The translations under genes and the position numbers were made by a program. The notes below the pieces were generated by a model, which saw only the letters and a list, made by a program, of their open reading frames with translations, had not been told where the DNA came from and did not search any database. DNA of 8,121 bases from Luminiphilus sp. (GTDB taxonomy: Bacteria > Pseudomonadota > Gammaproteobacteria > Pseudomonadales > Halieaceae), in NCBI GenBank assembly GCA_024638905.1, contig JAHEJH010000190.1, positions 1 through 8,121 of the forward strand, given 5' to 3'. Below, piece after piece: positions 6,487 to 8,121 of this stretch. How positions within the stretch are numbered: position 1 is the stretch's first letter; the number at the start of each line of letters is the position of its first letter.

Positions 6487-6570
6487 AACTCGCCGCTTTT
6501 TTCATGGGCGAGTTCAAAAGCGGGGTGAATGTGTGGTGCGTGCGGCAGGGCTTGCCGCCAGGCCGCTTTT
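6487..6570 (-). repeat. Interlocking inverted repeats in the lptB-rpoN intergenic region
   Basis: The gap contains three overlapping perfect stems. Arm aactcgcc (6487-6494) pairs with 6507-6514. Arm ccgctttt (6493-6500) pairs with aaaagcgg (6516-6523). The same aaaagcgg also pairs with a second ccgctttt copy (6563-6570), enclosing a further 6-bp GC hairpin (6542-6547 with 6553-6558, loop of 5). The first two stems share bases 6493-6494 and interleave, so they exclude each other or form a pseudoknot. In the direction of transcription the 6563-6570/6516-6523 stem ends in four U residues, so it may act as a weak terminator or attenuator after lptB. Confidence 0.5.
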
Positions 6571-6573
6571 CGC

Positions 6574-7302
6574 TCAGAGAGAGAAGTGCTCTCCGAGGTA
6601 TGTTTCCCGAACCCTGTCGTTGGCCAGCACCTCAGTCGGCGTGCCGGATGCGATGACATGTCCCTCGCCCACGATGTAAGCACGCTCGCAAATATCCAAG
6701 GTTTCACGGACATTGTGGTCCGTGATCAGTACGCCAATGTCGCGGGCTTTGAGATGAGAGATGATGTCTTTGATATCGGAGATGGAGATGGGATCGACGC
6801 CTGCAAAGGGCTCATCGAGGAGGATCACAGTGGGCTCGGTGGCGAGCGCACGAGCGATTTCGACTCGCCGACGTTCGCCCCCAGACAGGGCCTGCCCCAG
6901 CGAATCAGCCAAATGGCCAACATTGAACTCCTCGAGCAGTGAGTCGGCCAGCGAGTGGCGCATTTTTCGCGTCAGTTCGGGGCGTGTCTCAAGAATTGCC
7001 AACAGGTTATCTCGCACCGACAGCTGCCTAAAAACGGATGCTTCCTGCGGCAGATAGCCGATGCCCGCGCGAGCCCTGCGATGCATTGGCATTGCCATAA
7101 GCGATTCGTCGTCGAGGCGGATATCACCGGCATCGGCTTCAACAAGACCCACGATCATGTAAAAGCAGGTGGTTTTGCCTGCGCCATTCGGGCCCAGCAA
7201 ACCGACGATTTCACCAGCGCTGACTTGTAGAGAAACGTCCTTCACGACGGGCCGACCGCCATAGGCTTTGGCAAGATGATGTGCGCTCAGGGTGCTAGCC
7301 AT
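6574..7302 (-). CDS. lptB: LptB, ATPase of the lipopolysaccharide export ABC transporter
   Basis: A 242-residue ABC ATPase closely resembling E. coli LptB (241). Visible motifs are Walker A GPNGAGKT (37-44), Q-loop IGYLPQE with Gln86, ABC signature LSGGERRR (139-146), Walker B VILLDEP (159-165) with catalytic Glu164, the D-loop AGVDP and the switch His196 in ITDHNVRE. The C-terminal GTPTEVLANDRVRETYLGE is characteristic of LptB. It powers the LptF/LptG inner-membrane pair that extracts LPS and pushes it across the LptC-LptA bridge. I chose the ATG at 7300-7302, giving MASTLSAHHLAKAYGG, which aligns with E. coli MATLTAKNLAKAYKG. A GTG four codons upstream (7312-7314) is possible, and neither has a clear ribosome site. 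The ATG start overlaps the end of lptA by 8 bp, so coupling to lptA translation is likely. Confidence 0.97.
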   Translation of the reverse strand: MASTLSAHHLAKAYGGRPVVKDVSLQVSAGEIVGLLGPNGAGKTTCFYMIVGLVEADAGDIRLDDESLMAMPMHRRARAGIGYLPQEASVFRQLSVRDNLLAILETRPELTRKMRHSLADSLLEEFNVGHLADSLGQALSGGERRRVEIARALATEPTVILLDEPFAGVDPISISDIKDIISHLKARDIGVLITDHNVRETLDICERAYIVGEGHVIASGTPTEVLANDRVRETYLGEHFSL

Positions 7303-7843
7303 CGGAAGTATCACTGCGCAGGTTTTCGGGTGGAATCACAACTTCAACCCGACCGGTCCCTTCGGCGCCCGGTGTGCCTGCCGCCCTGACAGTGCGCTGA
7401 CTGACCAGATAATCGATTTGACTGCCAGAGAGTGTGGAGCCGTCTTGTGCGATCCGCGCATCTTCCAATAACCGAACAAGATCCTGGGATCTAACATATT
7501 CAATGCGCAGTGCCGAGGCGTCGACAGGCGCCTGATCGGCTGTTGGCTGTTGCACCAGCGTCGCCGGCTTTCCGGTAGCGACGATTTTATCGGCTTCGTC
7601 GGTGTTGTGGCGGATAGAGAGCGTATCTGCAGTGATCACCAGTGACCCTTGAGTGAGTACAACATTACCCTCGTACCGGGTTTCGCCCGCCATTTCATCC
7701 CTGACTGCCACGTCAGCAACAATCTGGATGGGTTGATCCCGGTCTGAGTCCAGCGCCGCAGCCCAGCGAGAGAACGTCAGGCCCTGAACTGTAAGCAGAA
7801 CGGTGAATAGCAGAGTGGGCAGTGAGTGTGTCAAGCGGGGCAT
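7295..7843 (-). CDS. lptA: LptA, periplasmic lipopolysaccharide transport bridge protein
   Basis: A 182-residue protein (E. coli LptA has 185) with an N-terminal signal peptide: a basic start MPRLTHS, a hydrophobic core LPTLLFTVLLTVQGLTF, and a probable cleavage after the Ala run at 28-30 (RWAAA before LDSD). The OstA-like domain follows with QPIQIVADVAVRD (37-49), YEGNVVLTQGSLVITADTL (57-75) and later strand pairs such as LRIEYV and SGSQIDYLVSQRTVRAAG. LptA forms the beta-jellyroll bridge between LptC and LptD that carries LPS across the periplasm. I chose the ATG at 7841-7843, which has AGGA 11 nt upstream. A GTG three codons earlier (7850-7852) sits too close to that site. Identity is moderate, as is usual for LptA/LptH, so the call rests on domain pattern plus position between lptC and lptB. 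Confidence 0.93.
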   Translation of the reverse strand: MPRLTHSLPTLLFTVLLTVQGLTFSRWAAALDSDRDQPIQIVADVAVRDEMAGETRYEGNVVLTQGSLVITADTLSIRHNTDEADKIVATGKPATLVQQPTADQAPVDASALRIEYVRSQDLVRLLEDARIAQDGSTLSGSQIDYLVSQRTVRAAGTPGAEGTGRVEVVIPPENLRSDTSDG

Positions 7844-7879
7844 GTCAGGCACTGTCCTGAGTGTGTTTCTGCATGGCTA

Positions 7880-8121
7880 CTACTCATATTCCGTTCTGAC
7901 ATCGCCCTTCAGTGTCGCCATGCTGCTTTGTAAATCCAGCTCAAATGCCGAGCCTGTCGTGCGACTACCCCGGCCTGTCATCACTACTTGTTGCTCGCCC
8001 CGGGCTCGCTTTTGGTCCATATAAAGCCGCATGGACTCTGTCTGCACCGTCGCGTCTCTGGTTCGCTCCAGTACTGTGACTCCATTTTTGAGTTCAAGTT
8101 CATTGAGGTCCTCAAAGAAAA
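7880..8121 (-). CDS. lptC: LptC, C-terminal part (5' end beyond the window)
   Basis: The minus strand is open from the right edge of the window to TAG at 7880-7882 and encodes the last 79 residues of a protein. The end of the fragment, SAFELDLQSSMATLKGDVRTEYE, matches the LptC C-terminus pattern of an LPS-assembly beta-jellyroll closing in a VRxxYE-like strand, and the alternating strand pattern (TVQTESMRLYMDQKRA) fits the same fold. LptC is a bitopic inner-membrane protein whose periplasmic domain takes LPS from LptB2FG and hands it to LptA; the C-terminal strands seen here make the LptA contact in E. coli. The stop is followed directly by a second in-frame TAG. The lptA start lies 36 bp downstream. 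The N-terminal membrane anchor is not in the window. Confidence 0.88.
   Translation of the reverse strand, partial: FFEDLNELELKNGVTVLERTRDATVQTESMRLYMDQKRARGEQQVVMTGRGSRTTGSAFELDLQSSMATLKGDVRTEYE

Noticed and set aside
6541..6570. A classic intrinsic terminator after lptB from the GC hairpin at 6542-6558
   Set aside because: In the direction of lptB transcription no U-tract follows this inner hairpin. The T-run next to it lies on the wrong side. Only the larger outer stem ends in four U residues, and that is described separately as a possible weak attenuator.
6402..6713. A 104-codon N-terminal extension of rpoN reaching into lptB
   Set aside because: Sigma-54 proteins begin with the MKQALQLK-type segment found at 6401. 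The extension has no counterpart in the family and would overlap lptB by 140 bp; the frame is open by chance.

Overview
This window is chromosomal core sequence from a gammaproteobacterium. It holds the conserved lpt-rpoN-PTSNtr cluster on the minus strand, and the 3' end of a yhdP-like gene on the plus strand at the left edge. The gene set and order (lptC-lptA-lptB-rpoN-hpf-ptsN-rapZ-npr) match Pseudomonas and related free-living gammaproteobacteria. The protein sequences look closer to pseudomonad or marine (Cellvibrionales/Halieaceae-type) homologues than to enterobacterial ones. That finer placement is an impression from remembered sequences, not a computed result.

Layout, left to right. 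Bases 1-1162 (+) are the C-terminal 386 residues of a YhdP/AsmA-like envelope protein; its start lies outside the window. It converges on darP (yjgA, 1120-1647, -), and the two coding regions overlap tail to tail by 43 bp. The minus-strand run continues with mgtE (1660-3006), npr/ptsO (3081-3347), rapZ (3350-4222), ptsN (4219-4680), hpf (4684-4971), rpoN (5001-6401), lptB (6574-7302), lptA (7295-7843) and the C-terminal 79 residues of lptC (7880-8121, entering from the right edge). Transcription therefore runs right to left through ten genes. Most gaps are below 40 bp. The exceptions are lptB-rpoN (172 bp) and npr-mgtE (73 bp), and both hold inverted repeats that may be regulatory.

How the genes work together. 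LptC, LptA and LptB are parts of the lipopolysaccharide export machine: inner-membrane bitopic protein, periplasmic bridge and cytoplasmic ATPase. YhdP is also an envelope-lipid protein. RpoN is sigma-54. HPF dimerises and hibernates ribosomes. NPr and PtsN are the phosphocarrier and terminal EIIA of the nitrogen PTS, and both keep their phospho-accepting histidine. RapZ is the amino-sugar/RNA-adaptor P-loop protein. MgtE is a magnesium channel, and DarP is a 50S ribosome assembly factor.

I see no mobile elements, CRISPR array, tRNA/rRNA genes or clearly foreign genes, and no convincing new system. The points most worth a second look are the interlocking inverted repeats upstream of rpoN, the yhdP/darP junction without the usual tldD-type neighbours, and a RapZ whose C-terminal tail lacks the basic residues used for sRNA binding in E. 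coli.
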